DNA from: Martelella alba
Lineage (GTDB): Bacteria; Pseudomonadota; Gammaproteobacteria; Enterobacterales; Enterobacteriaceae
Direction: 5' to 3'
DNA: 64,000 bases
Assembly: GCF_005217455.1 (NCBI RefSeq)
Contig: NZ_SZPQ01000023.1
Location: 35,671-99,670 of the forward strand
The notes beneath the pieces are model-generated. The model did no database searches. It saw only the letters and a list, made by a program, of their open reading frames with translations, and was not told the origin of the DNA. Of this stretch, positions 20,492-32,693 are shown piece after piece. The number at the start of each line of letters is the position of its first letter. The stretch's first letter is position 1. The translations under genes were made by a program, and so were the position numbers.

Positions 20492-20908
20492 ATGAAAACC
20501 CAGGATAAGCAAAGCCGCGACGACGCGGTCCGGCTCGATAAATGGCTGTGGGCGGCCCGGTTTTATAAAACCCGCGCCCTGGCGCGCGACATGGTGGAAG
20601 GCGGCAAGGTTCACTATAACGGGCAAAGAACAAAACCGGGCAAAATCATGGAGAGCGGCGCGGTGATAACCCTGCGCCAGGGGAATGACGAACGCACGGT
20701 TATCGTGCTGGCGCTGACATCGCAGCGCCGGTCGGCCGATGAAGCCCGGCTTGTCTATCGTGAAACGCAAGAGAGCGTGGCGAAGCGGGAAAAATTGTCC
20801 GCCGCCCGCAAACTTAACGCCCAATATCTACAGCATCCGGATCGGCGCCCGGATAAGAAAGAGCGCCGCGACCTGATTAAATTCAAATACCGTGAACCGG
20901 AAGAGTGA
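20492..20908 (+). CDS. hslR: Hsp15, heat-shock ribosome-associated protein
   Basis: HslR binds free 50S subunits that carry a nascent peptidyl-tRNA and helps recycle stalled ribosomes. The 138-residue protein (E. coli 133) holds the S4-type RNA-binding motif VRLDKWLWAARFYKTRALA at residues 11-29, then GGKVHYNGQR. It ends in the basic tail HPDRRPDKKERRDLIKFK. The start at 20492 is set by the strong ribosome site GGAGG and by the family length; the frame stays open for 43 codons upstream. It is 27 bp from hslO, as in the E. coli hslRO pair. Confidence 0.95.
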   Translation: MKTQDKQSRDDAVRLDKWLWAARFYKTRALARDMVEGGKVHYNGQRTKPGKIMESGAVITLRQGNDERTVIVLALTSQRRSADEARLVYRETQESVAKREKLSAARKLNAQYLQHPDRRPDKKERRDLIKFKYREPEE

Positions 20909-20935
20909 CTGATCACCGCCGGCAAGAGGAATATT

Positions 20936-21814
20936 ATGGCCATCCAAGACCAGCTACACCGTTATCTGTTTGAAAACCATGCCGTTCGGGGTGAACTGGT
21001 TTCGCTGCAAGATACCTACCGGCATGTTCTGGGGCAACATGACTATCCGCCTTGCGTACAGAACTTGCTGGGGGAAATGCTGGTCGCCACCAGCCTGCTC
21101 ACCGCCACGCTGAAATTCAAAGGCGAGATCACCGTGCAATTGCAAGGGGACGGGCCGCTGCGCCTTGCGGTCATCAATGGCGACGATGAGCAGCATATGC
21201 GCGGCCTGGCGCGGATAAACGGGCCCATCGCCGACGACAGCAGCCTAAGCGGGATGGTGGGCAACGGTTATCTGGTCATCACGCTCATGCCTAAGGGCGG
21301 CGAACGTTATCAAGGCGTGGTCGGACTGGAAGGCGAGCAGTTATCCCACTGTCTGGAAAATTATTTCCTTCAGTCCGAACAACTGCCTACCAGGCTGTTT
21401 ATCCGCACGGGCAACCGTGACGGCCAGCCCGCCGCCGCCGGGATGTTGCTTCAGGCCATGCCGGGCCAGGATACCCGACCGGAGGATCTCGATCATTTGG
21501 CGCAGTTGACCGATACCGTTAAGGCGCAAGAGTTATTCGACTTGCCGGCCGAAGACGTTTTATACCGGCTTTACCATCAGGAAGACGTGACGCTCTATCC
21601 GGCCCAATCGGTGAACTTCCGTTGCACCTGTTCGCGGGAACGCTGTGCTGAAGCCTTGCTGACATTGCCGGAAAACGAACTGCTCGACATGCTGGAGCAG
21701 GACGGAAAAATCGATATGCACTGCGACTTTTGTGGTAGTCTTTACCCGTTCGATGCCGAGGATATTGAAAAAATCAGACAGGGAAAAGGCAGTGCGGACA
21801 TGCACTTGCATTAA
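20936..21814 (+). CDS. hslO: Hsp33, redox-regulated chaperone
   Basis: Hsp33 is switched on by oxidation and prevents aggregation of unfolded proteins. The 292-residue protein (E. coli 292) has the N-terminal chaperone core. A C-terminal zinc-binding redox switch carries all four cysteines: CXC in [10 protein letters not shown] near residue 231 and CXXC in [12 protein letters not shown] near 263. GIEGEQ-type core motifs ([15 protein letters not shown]) are intact. A ribosome site AGAGGAA precedes the ATG. Confidence 0.96.
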   Translation: MAIQDQLHRYLFENHAVRGELVSLQDTYRHVLGQHDYPPCVQNLLGEMLVATSLLTATLKFKGEITVQLQGDGPLRLAVINGDDEQHMRGLARINGPIADDSSLSGMVGNGYLVITLMPKGGERYQGVVGLEGEQLSHCLENYFLQSEQLPTRLFIRTGNRDGQPAAAGMLLQAMPGQDTRPEDLDHLAQLTDTVKAQELFDLPAEDVLYRLYHQEDVTLYPAQSVNFRCTCSRERCAEALLTLPENELLDMLEQDGKIDMHCDFCGSLYPFDAEDIEKIRQGKGSADMHLH

Positions 21815-21872
21815 CTGAACGGATTTCGACTGTGCAGAAATTCGGGCAATACACTTGCCGATGATAGCCAAA

Positions 21873-21897
21873 GCTGACGCAAATTATATGCGTCAGC
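21873..21897. terminator. perfect inverted repeat between hslO and pckA
   Basis: GCTGACGCA (21873-21881) and TGCGTCAGC (21889-21897) form a 9-bp stem around a 7-nt AT loop, 60 bp after the hslO stop. No T-run follows, so it may be a terminator stem or an operator in the pckA leader. Confidence 0.4.
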
Positions 21898-22014
21898 ACA
21901 CAAAACAGTGTAAAGACTCTCGACTCGAGCTAATTCGCGATTCACGTCTCAGTGATCCCCTGTTATATCCTTACAATTGCAGCAGGCATTAATCGAAAGC
22001 TAAGGAGTCGTAAG

Positions 22015-23634
22015 ATGGCAAGTTATGGTATAAGCGCGCATGACCTTGTCGGTTATGGCATTACCGACTGCAAAGAGTTGGTTTACAATCCGGGCTTCGA
22101 ACAGCTGTTCCAGGAAGAGACTGCGCCCTCCCTGGATGGATTCGAACGCGGCACCGTAACCCAATCCGGCGCGGTGGCAGTGGATACCGGCATCTTCACC
22201 GGACGTTCGCCCAAAGACAAATATATCGTGCGTGACGATGTTACCCGCGATACGGTCTGGTGGTCGGATCAAGGCAAGGGCAATAACGATAATCACCCTC
22301 TCGACCAGGAAACCTGGAATCATCTGAAACGGTTGGTCGCCGCACAGCTCTCCGGCAAGCGCCTTTTCGTCGTCGATTCATTTTGCGGCGCCAACGAAAA
22401 TACCCGTTTGAAAGTGCGTTTCATCACCGAAGTCGCCTGGCAGGCGCATTTCGTCAAAAACATGTTCATTCGTCCCACTGAAGAGGAACTGGTGGGTTTC
22501 AAACCGGATTTCGTGGTCATGAACGGCGCGAAAACCACTAACCCTGACTGGCAGAAACAAGGTCTGCATTCCGAGAACTTTGTGGCGTTCAACCTGACTG
22601 AGCGTATGCAATTGATAGGCGGCAGTTGGTACGGCGGCGAAATGAAAAAGGGCATGTTCTCCATGATGAACTACCTGTTGCCGCTGCAAGGCATTGCGTC
22701 GATGCACTGTTCCGCCAATGTGGGCGCCAATGAGGACGTGGCGATTTTCTTCGGTTTATCGGGCACCGGCAAGACCACCCTCTCCACCGATCCGAACCGG
22801 CGCTTGATCGGCGACGACGAGCATGGCTGGGATGACGACGGGGTCTTTAATTTCGAGGGCGGATGCTATGCCAAAACCATCCATCTTTCCCCGGAAGCCG
22901 AGCCGGAAATTTTTGCCGCCATCCGCCGCGATGCCCTGCTGGAAAACGTGGTGGTCAAGGCGGACGGCAGCGTAGATTACGATGACGGCAGCAAAACCGA
23001 GAATACCCGGGTGTCTTATCCCATCTATCACATTGATAATATCGTCAAACCCGTCTCGAAAGCCGGTCACGCCGCCAAGGTCATATTTTTGACCGCCGAC
23101 GCGTTCGGGGTATTGCCGCCGGTATCCCGCCTGACGGTCGAACAGGCGCAATACCATTTCCTGTCAGGGTTCACCGCCAAGTTGGCTGGGACGGAACGGG
23201 GCATCACCACACCCACGCCGACTTTTTCCGCTTGCTTCGGCGCGGCGTTCCTTTCGTTGCACCCGACACAATACGCCGAGGTACTGGCTAAACGGATGAG
23301 CGCCGTCGGCGCCAAGGCCTATTTGGTGAACACCGGCTGGAACGGTACCGGTAAACGCATTTCCATTAAAGCCACCCGGGCCATTATCAACGCAATCCTT
23401 AACGGAGAGATCGACGAAGCCGAAACCATCACGCTGCCGATTTTCAATCTGGCCTTACCCATGGCGCTTAAGGGCGTCGAGGGCAATATCCTCGATCCGC
23501 GCGAAACCTACGCCGATCCGCAACAATGGCAGGAAAAGGCCGCCGACCTGGCCAGCCGGTTTATCAAAAACTTCGATAAGTACACCGATACCCCGGCAGG
23601 GGAGGCGCTGGTCAAAGCCGGCCCCATTCTCTGA
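22015..23634 (+). CDS. pckA: phosphoenolpyruvate carboxykinase (ATP)
   Basis: PckA converts oxaloacetate to phosphoenolpyruvate at the start of gluconeogenesis. The 539-residue protein (E. coli 540) begins at the ATG at 22015 after TAAGGAG. A longer in-frame start upstream is not supported. Hallmarks are [12 protein letters not shown], the kinase-1a P-loop [11 protein letters not shown] near residue 248, the metal-binding [21 protein letters not shown] and the kinase-2 region [10 protein letters not shown]. An efficient terminator hairpin follows. Confidence 0.97.
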   Translation: MASYGISAHDLVGYGITDCKELVYNPGFEQLFQEETAPSLDGFERGTVTQSGAVAVDTGIFTGRSPKDKYIVRDDVTRDTVWWSDQGKGNNDNHPLDQETWNHLKRLVAAQLSGKRLFVVDSFCGANENTRLKVRFITEVAWQAHFVKNMFIRPTEEELVGFKPDFVVMNGAKTTNPDWQKQGLHSENFVAFNLTERMQLIGGSWYGGEMKKGMFSMMNYLLPLQGIASMHCSANVGANEDVAIFFGLSGTGKTTLSTDPNRRLIGDDEHGWDDDGVFNFEGGCYAKTIHLSPEAEPEIFAAIRRDALLENVVVKADGSVDYDDGSKTENTRVSYPIYHIDNIVKPVSKAGHAAKVIFLTADAFGVLPPVSRLTVEQAQYHFLSGFTAKLAGTERGITTPTPTFSACFGAAFLSLHPTQYAEVLAKRMSAVGAKAYLVNTGWNGTGKRISIKATRAIINAILNGEIDEAETITLPIFNLALPMALKGVEGNILDPRETYADPQQWQEKAADLASRFIKNFDKYTDTPAGEALVKAGPIL

Positions 23635-23642
23635 CACCCCTT

Positions 23643-23669
23643 GGAAACGTCGCCGACGGCGGCGTTTCC
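23643..23669 (+). terminator. rho-independent-like terminator after pckA
   Basis: GGAAACGTCGCC and GGCGGCGTTTCC form a 12-bp stem (one G-T pair) with a 3-nt loop, starting 8 bp after the pckA stop. A short T-rich stretch (CAACTTTTCC) follows. Stem strength and position support termination of pckA. Confidence 0.7.
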
Positions 23670-23697
23670 AGCTTCAACTTTTCCTGATATGCCCGAC

Positions 23698-23717
23698 GGC
23701 CGTCATCAACGACGGCC
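23698..23717 (-). terminator. hairpin after envZ
   Basis: GGCCGTC (23698-23704) pairs with GACGGCC (23711-23717) around a 6-nt loop, directly downstream of the envZ stop on the minus strand. It has no U-run. Confidence 0.4.
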
Positions 23718-23719
23718 GC

Positions 23720-25806
<2,087 letters not shown>

Positions 25807-26146
25807 TTCTCTTTTCTCCCAAAGGCGATATGCCCGTAAGCGTATTGTTCAGAAACCCGCAAGGCACGGACAGTGGTTTCAGGTGTATATTCTAAGCAAA
25901 ATTGTTACAAAGCATATGGAAATACGTAGTTATCCACACTTTAGGCCGGCAAAACGCCTTATACGCCATGACCGGCTGGTGCCGGAAGGTTTTTATCCAC
26001 AATTTACGCTCGAAAGGCGCGGTCCGTGGACAATACGGCTCCCGATGCGCCTGATTAAGTTTACCGTCATTTAACAGACAAATCCTTTTCGCCGCTCACA
26101 CCTGTGCCACCGTAGGCTAATGGTCAGTACCGTTCAAACAATCGCA
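25807..26146. other. ompR upstream region
   Basis: 340 bp between the greB stop and the ompR start, both on the minus strand. It is AT-rich close to ompR and should contain the ompB promoters. I see no gene and no hairpin strong enough to name. Confidence 0.55.
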
Positions 26147-26629
26147 CTATAGCGCTTCGGATTGATAGGCGATTTTGTTGATATACCAGGTCTTCGGTCC
26201 GCCTGGCGCATTCACCACCGCCTCATCATCCACCGCTTTTTTAATCAGCGCCCGCGCCATGGGAGAATCAATGGAAATGTAGGATTTATGCTTAAAGATC
26301 TCGTCCGGCCCGACGATGCGAAAATTGAGTTTTTCTCCCTGGTCGTTTTCGACCTCCACCCAGGCGCCGAAAAAGACCCGGCCCTCCTGTTGGGGCGAAT
26401 AATCCACCACCCGCGCTTCTTTCAGCACTTTACGCAAATAGCGTACCCGGCGATCGATTTCCCGCAGAATCTTTTTGTTATAGTGGTAATCGGCGTTCTC
26501 GCTACGATCGCCCAGGCTGGCGGCCCAGGCCACTTTTTCGGTGATTTCCGGACGGTAACGCTTCCAGAGGTGATCCAGTTCGGCTTGGAGCTCCTCATAG
26601 CCCTGACGGGTAACAAGATTTGTTTTCAT
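26147..26629 (-). CDS. greB: GreB, transcript cleavage factor
   Basis: GreB rescues backtracked RNA polymerase by stimulating cleavage of the nascent RNA. The 160-residue protein (E. coli 158) has the N-terminal coiled coil with its acidic tip (WAASLGDRSENADYHYNKK, where D and E at the tip are conserved). It continues with LREIDRRVRYL and the C-terminal FKBP-like domain (YISIDSPMARALI). It is transcribed toward ompR, whereas in E. coli greB is divergent from ompR, so this gene is inverted relative to E. coli. Confidence 0.96.
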   Translation of the reverse strand: MKTNLVTRQGYEELQAELDHLWKRYRPEITEKVAWAASLGDRSENADYHYNKKILREIDRRVRYLRKVLKEARVVDYSPQQEGRVFFGAWVEVENDQGEKLNFRIVGPDEIFKHKSYISIDSPMARALIKKAVDDEAVVNAPGGPKTWYINKIAYQSEAL

Positions 26630-26824
26630 CGTGTCGTATCATGCGCGCGGTAAACTCTCGGTCGGGGAAAATATACCATAGTCGCCGGCCGAGGGATCCT
26701 TCGGGACGTTCGATAGCAAGCAATGTTATCGGCGCATTTATGCGTGCGGCTGGCATTTTGCCGGCGCAATCCGTATAACTGTCCTCTGCGAAAGTTCCTT
26801 ATAACGTAATGACGATTGAACAGT

Positions 26825-29149
26825 ATGTTAAACGAATCCTTAAATCGCCTTATCGCCACGGAGTTGCAAGCCCGCCCCGAGCAAATCGACGCCGCAATCC
26901 GCTTGTTGGATGAAGGGAATACCGTCCCCTTCATCGCCCGGTACCGCAAAGAAGTCACCGGCGGATTGGACGATACCCAACTGCGTCAATTGGAGACCCG
27001 CCTCGGCTATCTGCGGGAACTGGAAGACCGGCGACAGACAATTCTGAAATCCATCGAGGACCAGGGCAAACTGACCGAACCGCTGGCCGCCGCCATCAAT
27101 GCCACGTTGAGCAAAACCGAGCTGGAGGATCTTTATCTTCCTTATAAACTCAAGCGGCGTACCCGCGGCCAGATCGCCATTGAAGCCGGACTCGAACCGT
27201 TGGCCGAGGCATTGTGGCAAAACCCGGACAGGCAACCGGAAACGGCGGCGATGGAGTATATCGATGCCCAAAAAGGCGTGGCCGATGTCAAAGCCGCGTT
27301 GGACGGCGCCCGTTATATTCTGATGGAGCGGTTTGCCGAAGATGCCGCCCTGCTGGCTAAAATCCGCCAATATTTATGGAAAAACGCCTATCTTGTCTCG
27401 CGGGTCATCGACGGCAAAGACGAGGAAGGCGCGAAATTCCGTGATTACTTCGCGCATCGGGAACCGTTGTCGCAGGTGCCCTCACATCGGGCGCTGGCCA
27501 TGTTTCGCGGCCGTAATGAAGGGATATTGACGCTTTCCCTCGACGCCGACCCGCATAGCGATGAGCCGCCGCGCGAAAGCTATTGCGAGCAAATGATAGC
27601 CGAGCACCTGCGGGTCCGGTTTAATCAGGCGCCGGCCGACGCCTGGCGTAAAGCGGTGGTGAACTGGACCTGGCGCATCAAAATTTCGCTGCATATGGAA
27701 ACCGAGCTGCTGGGCGCCATTCGGGAAAAAGCCGAGGAAGAAGCCATTTTGGTGTTCGCCCGCAACCTGCATGATTTAATGATGGCCGCGCCGGCAGGCC
27801 TGCGGCCCACCATGGGCCTGGATCCGGGATTGCGGACCGGGGTCAAGGTAGCGGTGGTGGATGCCACCGGCAAACTGGTCGCCACCGACACCATTTATCC
27901 CCACACCGGTCAGACCGCCAAAGCCGCCGCTTCGGTAGCGGCGCTGTGCCAAAAGCACCATGTGGAACTGGTGGCCATCGGCAATGGTACCGCCTCGCGG
28001 GAAACGGAACGGTTTTTTGCCCAGGTCAAGGAGCATTACCCCGCCGTGACCGCGCAAAAAGTGATCGTCAGCGAGGCGGGCGCCTCGGTCTATTCGGCTT
28101 CCGAGCTGGCGGCGCAGGAATTCCCTGAACTGGATGTTTCGCTGCGCGGTGCGGTGTCCATCGCCCGCCGGTTGCAAGACCCCCTGGCGGAGCTGGTTAA
28201 AATCGATCCCAAGTCCATCGGCGTTGGCCAATACCAGCACGATGTCAGCCAGAGCCTGTTGGCGAAAAAACTCGATACGGTGGTGGAGGATTGCGTAAAC
28301 GCCGTCGGCGTAGATTTGAATACCGCATCGGTGCCTTTGCTGGCCAGAGTGGCCGGGCTGACCCGGCCAATGGCGCAAAACATCGTTAACTGGCGCGATG
28401 AAAACGGCCGTTTTCGCCATCGCGGCCAGTTGCTGAAAATCGGTCGGCTGGGGCCGAAGGCTTTCGAGCAATGCGCCGGTTTTCTGCGCATCAATCATGG
28501 CGATAATCCCCTGGACGCGTCCACCGTGCACCCGGAAAGCTATCCGGTGGTGGAACGCATTCTTGAAGCCTCGCGCCTCTCCCTGGATGTCCTAATGGGC
28601 AACGCCGTCGCGGTGCGCGCGCTGGATCCGGCGCGGTTTATCGATGATCGGGTCGGATTGCCCACCGTCACGGATATCCTCAAAGAACTGGAAAAGCCGG
28701 GTCGCGATCCTCGCCCGGAATTCAAAACGGCCACGTTCGCCGAGGGCGTGGAAACGTTACAGGACCTGACTCAGGGCATGGTGCTGGAAGGCACGGTCAC
28801 CAATGTGACCAATTTCGGCGCCTTCGTGGATATCGGCGTGCATCAGGACGGTCTGGTGCATATCTCATCGCTGGCCGCGCATTATGTGGATGACCCGCAT
28901 AAGGTGGTGAAAGCCGGCGATATCGTCAAGGTCAAGGTGATGGATGTGGACTTGCCCCGTAAACGTATCGCGTTATCCATGCGCCTCGACGAGCAACCGG
29001 GGGAAACCGCCCCCCGGCGGGACAACGGCGATAAGCGGCGCGACGGCCCCACCAGGCCGGCGGGAAAACACCGCCAGGGCAACGGCGCCCCCGCCGGCAA
29101 TAGCGCCTTGGGCGATGCCCTGGCCGCCGCGTTCGGCAAAAAACGGTAA
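26825..29149 (+). CDS. yhgF: Tex (YhgF), S1-domain transcription accessory protein
   Basis: A 774-residue Tex family protein (E. coli 773) that binds nucleic acids and influences transcription. It has an N-terminal Tex domain ([17 protein letters not shown]), a YqgF/RNase-H-like domain ([17 protein letters not shown]) and a helix-hairpin-helix region ([17 protein letters not shown]). A C-terminal S1 domain lies at about 643-715 ([20 protein letters not shown]), and the tail is a basic, glycine-rich linker. The ATG at 26825 gives the family N-terminus; the ribosome site is weak. An upstream TTG adds three residues and is less likely. Confidence 0.95.
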   Translation: MLNESLNRLIATELQARPEQIDAAIRLLDEGNTVPFIARYRKEVTGGLDDTQLRQLETRLGYLRELEDRRQTILKSIEDQGKLTEPLAAAINATLSKTELEDLYLPYKLKRRTRGQIAIEAGLEPLAEALWQNPDRQPETAAMEYIDAQKGVADVKAALDGARYILMERFAEDAALLAKIRQYLWKNAYLVSRVIDGKDEEGAKFRDYFAHREPLSQVPSHRALAMFRGRNEGILTLSLDADPHSDEPPRESYCEQMIAEHLRVRFNQAPADAWRKAVVNWTWRIKISLHMETELLGAIREKAEEEAILVFARNLHDLMMAAPAGLRPTMGLDPGLRTGVKVAVVDATGKLVATDTIYPHTGQTAKAAASVAALCQKHHVELVAIGNGTASRETERFFAQVKEHYPAVTAQKVIVSEAGASVYSASELAAQEFPELDVSLRGAVSIARRLQDPLAELVKIDPKSIGVGQYQHDVSQSLLAKKLDTVVEDCVNAVGVDLNTASVPLLARVAGLTRPMAQNIVNWRDENGRFRHRGQLLKIGRLGPKAFEQCAGFLRINHGDNPLDASTVHPESYPVVERILEASRLSLDVLMGNAVAVRALDPARFIDDRVGLPTVTDILKELEKPGRDPRPEFKTATFAEGVETLQDLTQGMVLEGTVTNVTNFGAFVDIGVHQDGLVHISSLAAHYVDDPHKVVKAGDIVKVKVMDVDLPRKRIALSMRLDEQPGETAPRRDNGDKRRDGPTRPAGKHRQGNGAPAGNSALGDALAAAFGKKR

Positions 29150-29286
29150 CCGGGTTACGGCGGGGCGCGACCGTCCCGCCGCGATGCCATTCGACATATT
29201 TAGAGCATGATACAAATATTAGGTTATAAATATAATTTCAATAAATTAATATTCGCTTATCATCGAATTTATTTAAAAAGAATTTT

Positions 29287-29307
29287 CATTTGCAAATGAA
29301 TCTCATT
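29287..29307. promoter_or_regulatory. Fur-box-like palindrome upstream of feoA
   Basis: The 21-bp stretch begins with the perfect palindrome CATTTGCAAATG and overlaps AATGAATCTCATT (29295-29307), in which AATGA and TCATT form an exact inverted repeat. This resembles the Fur target core (AATGAT-N-ATCATT). Its place 70-90 bp before feoA, the first ferrous-iron uptake gene, supports iron repression. Binding is inferred. Confidence 0.55.
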
Positions 29308-29375
29308 GATGATAAAAATGCGCCATCGATTTTTTTGATAGGTTTTCATTCCTGTTTAACCAGAAAGAAGACGAT

Positions 29376-29597
29376 ATGCAATTTTTATCGCGCCGGCATT
29401 ACCTTATTACCGGTTATGAAACCGGTATTGCGCCGGCCTACCGGCAAAAACTGTTATCCATGGGGCTCTTGCCCGGCGCGCAATTCCAAGTGGTACGTGT
29501 CGCGCCATTGGGCGATCCCTTGCAAATTGAAATTCGCCGGACACATTTATTTCTACGGAAAAAGGATCTGTCTCAATTGATTGTGGATATACTCTAA
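29376..29597 (+). CDS. feoA: FeoA, ferrous iron transport accessory protein
   Basis: A 73-residue SH3-like cytoplasmic protein (E. coli 75) that works with FeoB. It contains [17 protein letters not shown] and [17 protein letters not shown], and ends in LRKKDLSQL, all matching FeoA. The last codons and the stop (DIL-stop) fall inside the left end of a dispersed intergenic repeat, which may explain a C-terminus differing from E. coli. feoB starts 129 bp later. Confidence 0.94.
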   Translation: MQFLSRRHYLITGYETGIAPAYRQKLLSMGLLPGAQFQVVRVAPLGDPLQIEIRRTHLFLRKKDLSQLIVDIL

Positions 29598-29666
29598 ATA
29601 TGTCGAGTGGCATCGCGGCGGCAAGCGAGCGCGGCCCACAAAGGCAATCTCAAATATGACGAGTAA
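29588..29666. repeat. dispersed enterobacterial intergenic repeat, short copy
   Basis: The sequence starts TATACTCTAAATATGTCGAG, continues with CATCGCGGCGGCAAGCGAGC and ends CTCAAATATGACGAGTA. From memory this matches an interspersed element common in Serratia, Pectobacterium and Dickeya, with ends TATACCC...GGGTATA and an internal GGCGGCAAGCGAG. The middle is shorter here. Partial copies of its left half recur at 32607 and 55085. Confidence 0.6.
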
Positions 29667-29726
29667 ACACAGGCATCATAAATATGCCTTTCCGATCTTA
29701 ATTTCATCACGGATGTCCCGCTGGAT

Positions 29727-32045
29727 ATGAATAAGCTTATTATCGCACTCATTGGCAACCCCAATGCCGGTAAAACGACCTTGTTCAATCAACTGACCGG
29801 CAACCGGCAACGCGTCGGTAATTGGGCCGGCGTGACGGTCGAGCGGAAAGAAGGCGATATCCAGGTCGGTCGGCGGCATATTACCCTTATAGATTTACCC
29901 GGCACCTACTCATTGGCGACGCCCCATGCGCAAACATCGCCGGACGAAGGCATCGCCCGGGATTATCTCCTGGCGCGCCAGGCCGATAGGCTCATCAATG
30001 TGATTGACGCCGCCAACCTGGAACGTAATCTTTATCTCACTTTGCAGTTACTTGAATTGCGCATTCCCTGCGTTCTGGCGCTCAATATGCTGGATATCGC
30101 CCGCCGACAGCGCATCTTTGTCGATCCGGCCGCCCTCTCCCGCCGGCTGGGTTGCCCGGTAATACCGTTGGTGGCGGATATCGGACAGGGGATCGCCGAG
30201 CTGAAACAGGCGATCGTCCGGCCTATCGGGCATCCGCCCCCGCCGCCAGTGGAGTACCCGCCGGCCATTCTCGCCGCCGCCGCCGTTTTGGCCTCTCATC
30301 CGGATTCATGCGCCGCCGGACAACCTGAGCCCCGGACCGCCTTGCATCGCCTGGAACAGGGGGAAAATACCGGTCTTCGGCCGGACGCGGCCCCCCGAAG
30401 AGAGGAGCGCGTGCGGACCGAACTGGCAGACGGATTAAGTGAAGATCCGGCGCTGGTCATCGCCGATTGCCGTTATCGCGCCATCGACGACATCTGCCAA
30501 TCCGTCGCCAGCGGCCGTGGCGAAACCTGCCTACTCACACGGCGACTCGACGCGCTGGCGCTCAACCGCTGGCTCGGCATTCCCTGTTTTCTGCTGGTGA
30601 TGTATCTGATGTTCGTGCTGGCCATCAATGTCGGGGGCGCATTCAAGCCATTATTCGAACTGGGCTCGGCGGCATTGTTTATTGACGGCGTTCAATGGCT
30701 CGGCCACCTGCTGCATGTCCCCGACCGGCTGACCCGATTGCTGGCGCAAGGGGTGGGTTGCGGTATTGGCACCCTGTTGCCGCTGATACCGCAAATCGGC
30801 CTGATGTACCTGTTTCTGTCATTACTGGAAGATACCGGTTATATGGCCCGCGCCGCTTTCGTTATGGATCGCCTGATGCGGGCGCTCGGCCTGCCGGGCA
30901 AATCCTTCGTGCCGCTGATTATCGGTTTCGGCTGCAATGTGCCGGCGGTCATGGCGACCCGGACCCTGGATACCGCGCGGGAACGGTTGATAACCATGAT
31001 GATGGCGCCGTTTATGTCCTGCGGGGCGAGGCTGGCGATTTTCGCCGTCTTCGCCGCGGCCTTTTTTGAACATCATGGCGCGGCGCTGGTGTTTTCCCTC
31101 TATCTGCTGGGTATCGCCACCGCCGTTCTGACCGGATTGCTGCTAAAGGCGACCCTGCTGCGCGGCGAGGCGCCGCCGTTCATCATGGAACTGCCGACAT
31201 ATCATCTGCCGCGCCTGACAAATCTGCTGCCGCAGACCTGGCAGCGGTTGAAAACCTTTTTGCTGCGGGCGGGAAAAGTCATTATCGCCGCCGGCGTCAT
31301 GATTGGCTTGTTGAGCGGCTTCACCTTGCGCGGCGCGGCGACCGACGCCATAGAACAGTCGGCGCTGGCATCGGTGGGCAGAACCCTCACGCCGCTACTG
31401 TCTCCCTTGGGGGTGCGTGGGGACAATTGGCAGGCGACAGTGGGATTGATGTCCGGCGTGCTGGCCAAAGAAGTGGTGATCGGCGCGCTTAATCAACTTT
31501 ACGGCGCGCAAGCCCCGGCCGGGGCGGCATTCGATCCCGGGCAATTCGATTTGACAAGACGGCTTGGCGAAGCGCTGACGGAGACCGGTCGGCAGCTTCA
31601 CGCGCTGGCCGTCCCGACTTGGCTGGTCAATCCCATCGGCGCCAGTCGGGGCGACGCTGAATTAACGCCTGGCGCAATGGTCGCCCTGGGCGAAAAATTC
31701 GGCGGCGCGTCGGCCGCCTACGGTTACCTGATATTCGTGTTGCTCTATATGCCCTGTATCTCAGTGATGGGCGCTATCGCCCGGGAGAGCAACCGAAAAT
31801 GGATGTTGTTATCCATAGTCTGGAGTATCAGCATCGCTTATTCGCTATCGGCCCTGTTTTACCAGGCGGCCATTTTACCGGAACAACCGTGGACGAGCTC
31901 GATGGCCATATTGCTGATAATGACCGTCAACGGTCTGATGATACTGACGCTTTACCTGCTCGGACGGCGTTTGCGCGATAAGGCCACGGCGGCGCCGGCA
32001 TGCCGCCCGTCATCCAGAATGACGTGCCATCAGGGCGGCGAATAA
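29727..32045 (+). CDS. feoB: FeoB, ferrous iron permease
   Basis: Inner-membrane Fe(II) transporter with a cytoplasmic G domain. The 772-residue protein (E. coli 773) has G1 (GNPNAGKTT, residues 10-18), G2-region TVERKEG, G3 (DLPGTYSL) and G4 (NMLD). A GDI-like helical domain extends to about 270, then two Gate-like membrane blocks with around nine helices (GCNVPAVMATRTL, LAKEVVIGALNQLYG). The gene follows feoA after the repeat and overlaps feoC by one base (TAATG). Confidence 0.97.
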   Translation: MNKLIIALIGNPNAGKTTLFNQLTGNRQRVGNWAGVTVERKEGDIQVGRRHITLIDLPGTYSLATPHAQTSPDEGIARDYLLARQADRLINVIDAANLERNLYLTLQLLELRIPCVLALNMLDIARRQRIFVDPAALSRRLGCPVIPLVADIGQGIAELKQAIVRPIGHPPPPPVEYPPAILAAAAVLASHPDSCAAGQPEPRTALHRLEQGENTGLRPDAAPRREERVRTELADGLSEDPALVIADCRYRAIDDICQSVASGRGETCLLTRRLDALALNRWLGIPCFLLVMYLMFVLAINVGGAFKPLFELGSAALFIDGVQWLGHLLHVPDRLTRLLAQGVGCGIGTLLPLIPQIGLMYLFLSLLEDTGYMARAAFVMDRLMRALGLPGKSFVPLIIGFGCNVPAVMATRTLDTARERLITMMMAPFMSCGARLAIFAVFAAAFFEHHGAALVFSLYLLGIATAVLTGLLLKATLLRGEAPPFIMELPTYHLPRLTNLLPQTWQRLKTFLLRAGKVIIAAGVMIGLLSGFTLRGAATDAIEQSALASVGRTLTPLLSPLGVRGDNWQATVGLMSGVLAKEVVIGALNQLYGAQAPAGAAFDPGQFDLTRRLGEALTETGRQLHALAVPTWLVNPIGASRGDAELTPGAMVALGEKFGGASAAYGYLIFVLLYMPCISVMGAIARESNRKWMLLSIVWSISIAYSLSALFYQAAILPEQPWTSSMAILLIMTVNGLMILTLYLLGRRLRDKATAAPACRPSSRMTCHQGGE

Positions 32046-32320
32046 TGGGTTCCGGTCTGTTACAGTTGCGCGACGCGTTGGCCCTGTGCGGCCGGGCCAA
32101 CGCCGCCGGATTAAGCGCCCGATTGAATATGTCCGTGGCGATGGCCGGCGCCATGCTGGAGCAATTGGTGGCGATGGGTCATGCCGAACGCGTGGAGCCC
32201 ACCCCGCGGTCAACGGCGAAGACCTGCGCGGGATGCCGTCAGTGCCCGTCCTCTACGCGGATATATCCGCCTGTTTATCAATGGCGGCCGTCCGCCACCC
32301 GGACAAACACGTGTGTATGA
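32045..32320 (+). CDS. feoC: FeoC-like small Fe-S protein, divergent C-terminus
   Basis: A 91-residue protein (E. coli FeoC 78). Its N-terminal winged-helix part matches FeoC (LLQLRDALALCGRANAAGLSARL, quoted as LLQLRDALALCGRA then NAAGLSARL; AMLEQLVAMGHAERV). A cysteine cluster TCAGCRQCP corresponds to the C-terminal Fe-S-type cluster of the family. The usual GKACLR-W ending is replaced by an unrelated tail. This may be divergence or an old frameshift. The role is control of FeoB stability and activity in Klebsiella and Salmonella; here it is inferred from position. Confidence 0.78.
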   Translation: MGSGLLQLRDALALCGRANAAGLSARLNMSVAMAGAMLEQLVAMGHAERVEPTPRSTAKTCAGCRQCPSSTRIYPPVYQWRPSATRTNTCV

Positions 32321-32693
32321 CGGCCCTCGGGCTATCAAAAGCACCCGACCGGATCATTTTCCGAAAAATGTCCCCTTCATCCCGTGAATTCATGTTTTCG
32401 CCGGCGGCGCGGACAAATTGATTTGCGCTTTCGCCGCCAATGGCTACATTGACAACAGGGCTTGAATGCCACGGTGATACCCGTCGTCTTTCACGTTGCC
32501 GGTTTTCCCGGACCCTCGCCCGTGTCGCCAAGGGCATCCGTGCTCACGGGGCATCGTTCGTGGATAAGCGCCGCAACTTCGGGGCATGGCGCGCGTATAG
32601 GCCGGATCATTCAAGTTGCACCACGGCGGCAGGTAAGCGACGCCTTCGTCGGGAACGCACTGCATGAGGATGTCGTCGCATCAACAAGGTACA
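32321..32693. other. junction between feoC and the inserted metabolic block
   Basis: 373 bp without a credible gene. It contains a left-half copy of the interspersed repeat at 32607-32642 and marks the left edge of about 10 kb that E. coli lacks between feoC and bioH. Any promoter for the downstream phosphorylase gene should be here. Confidence 0.5.
32607..32642. repeat. dispersed intergenic repeat, left-half fragment
   Basis: TCATTCAAGTTGCACCACGG followed by CGGCAGGTAAGCGACG resembles the left half of the repeat at 29588 and the copy at 55085 (TTCAAGTTTCATCGCGGCGG, then CAAGG). The right half is not recognisable. Confidence 0.5.

Noticed and set aside
19886..20824. 312-codon minus-strand frame over igaA end and hslR
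   Set aside because: It covers two well-supported genes on the other strand and has no recognisable domain.
32253..32537. 94-codon frame downstream of feoC
   Set aside because: Overlaps feoC and shows no motif; probably non-coding junction sequence.
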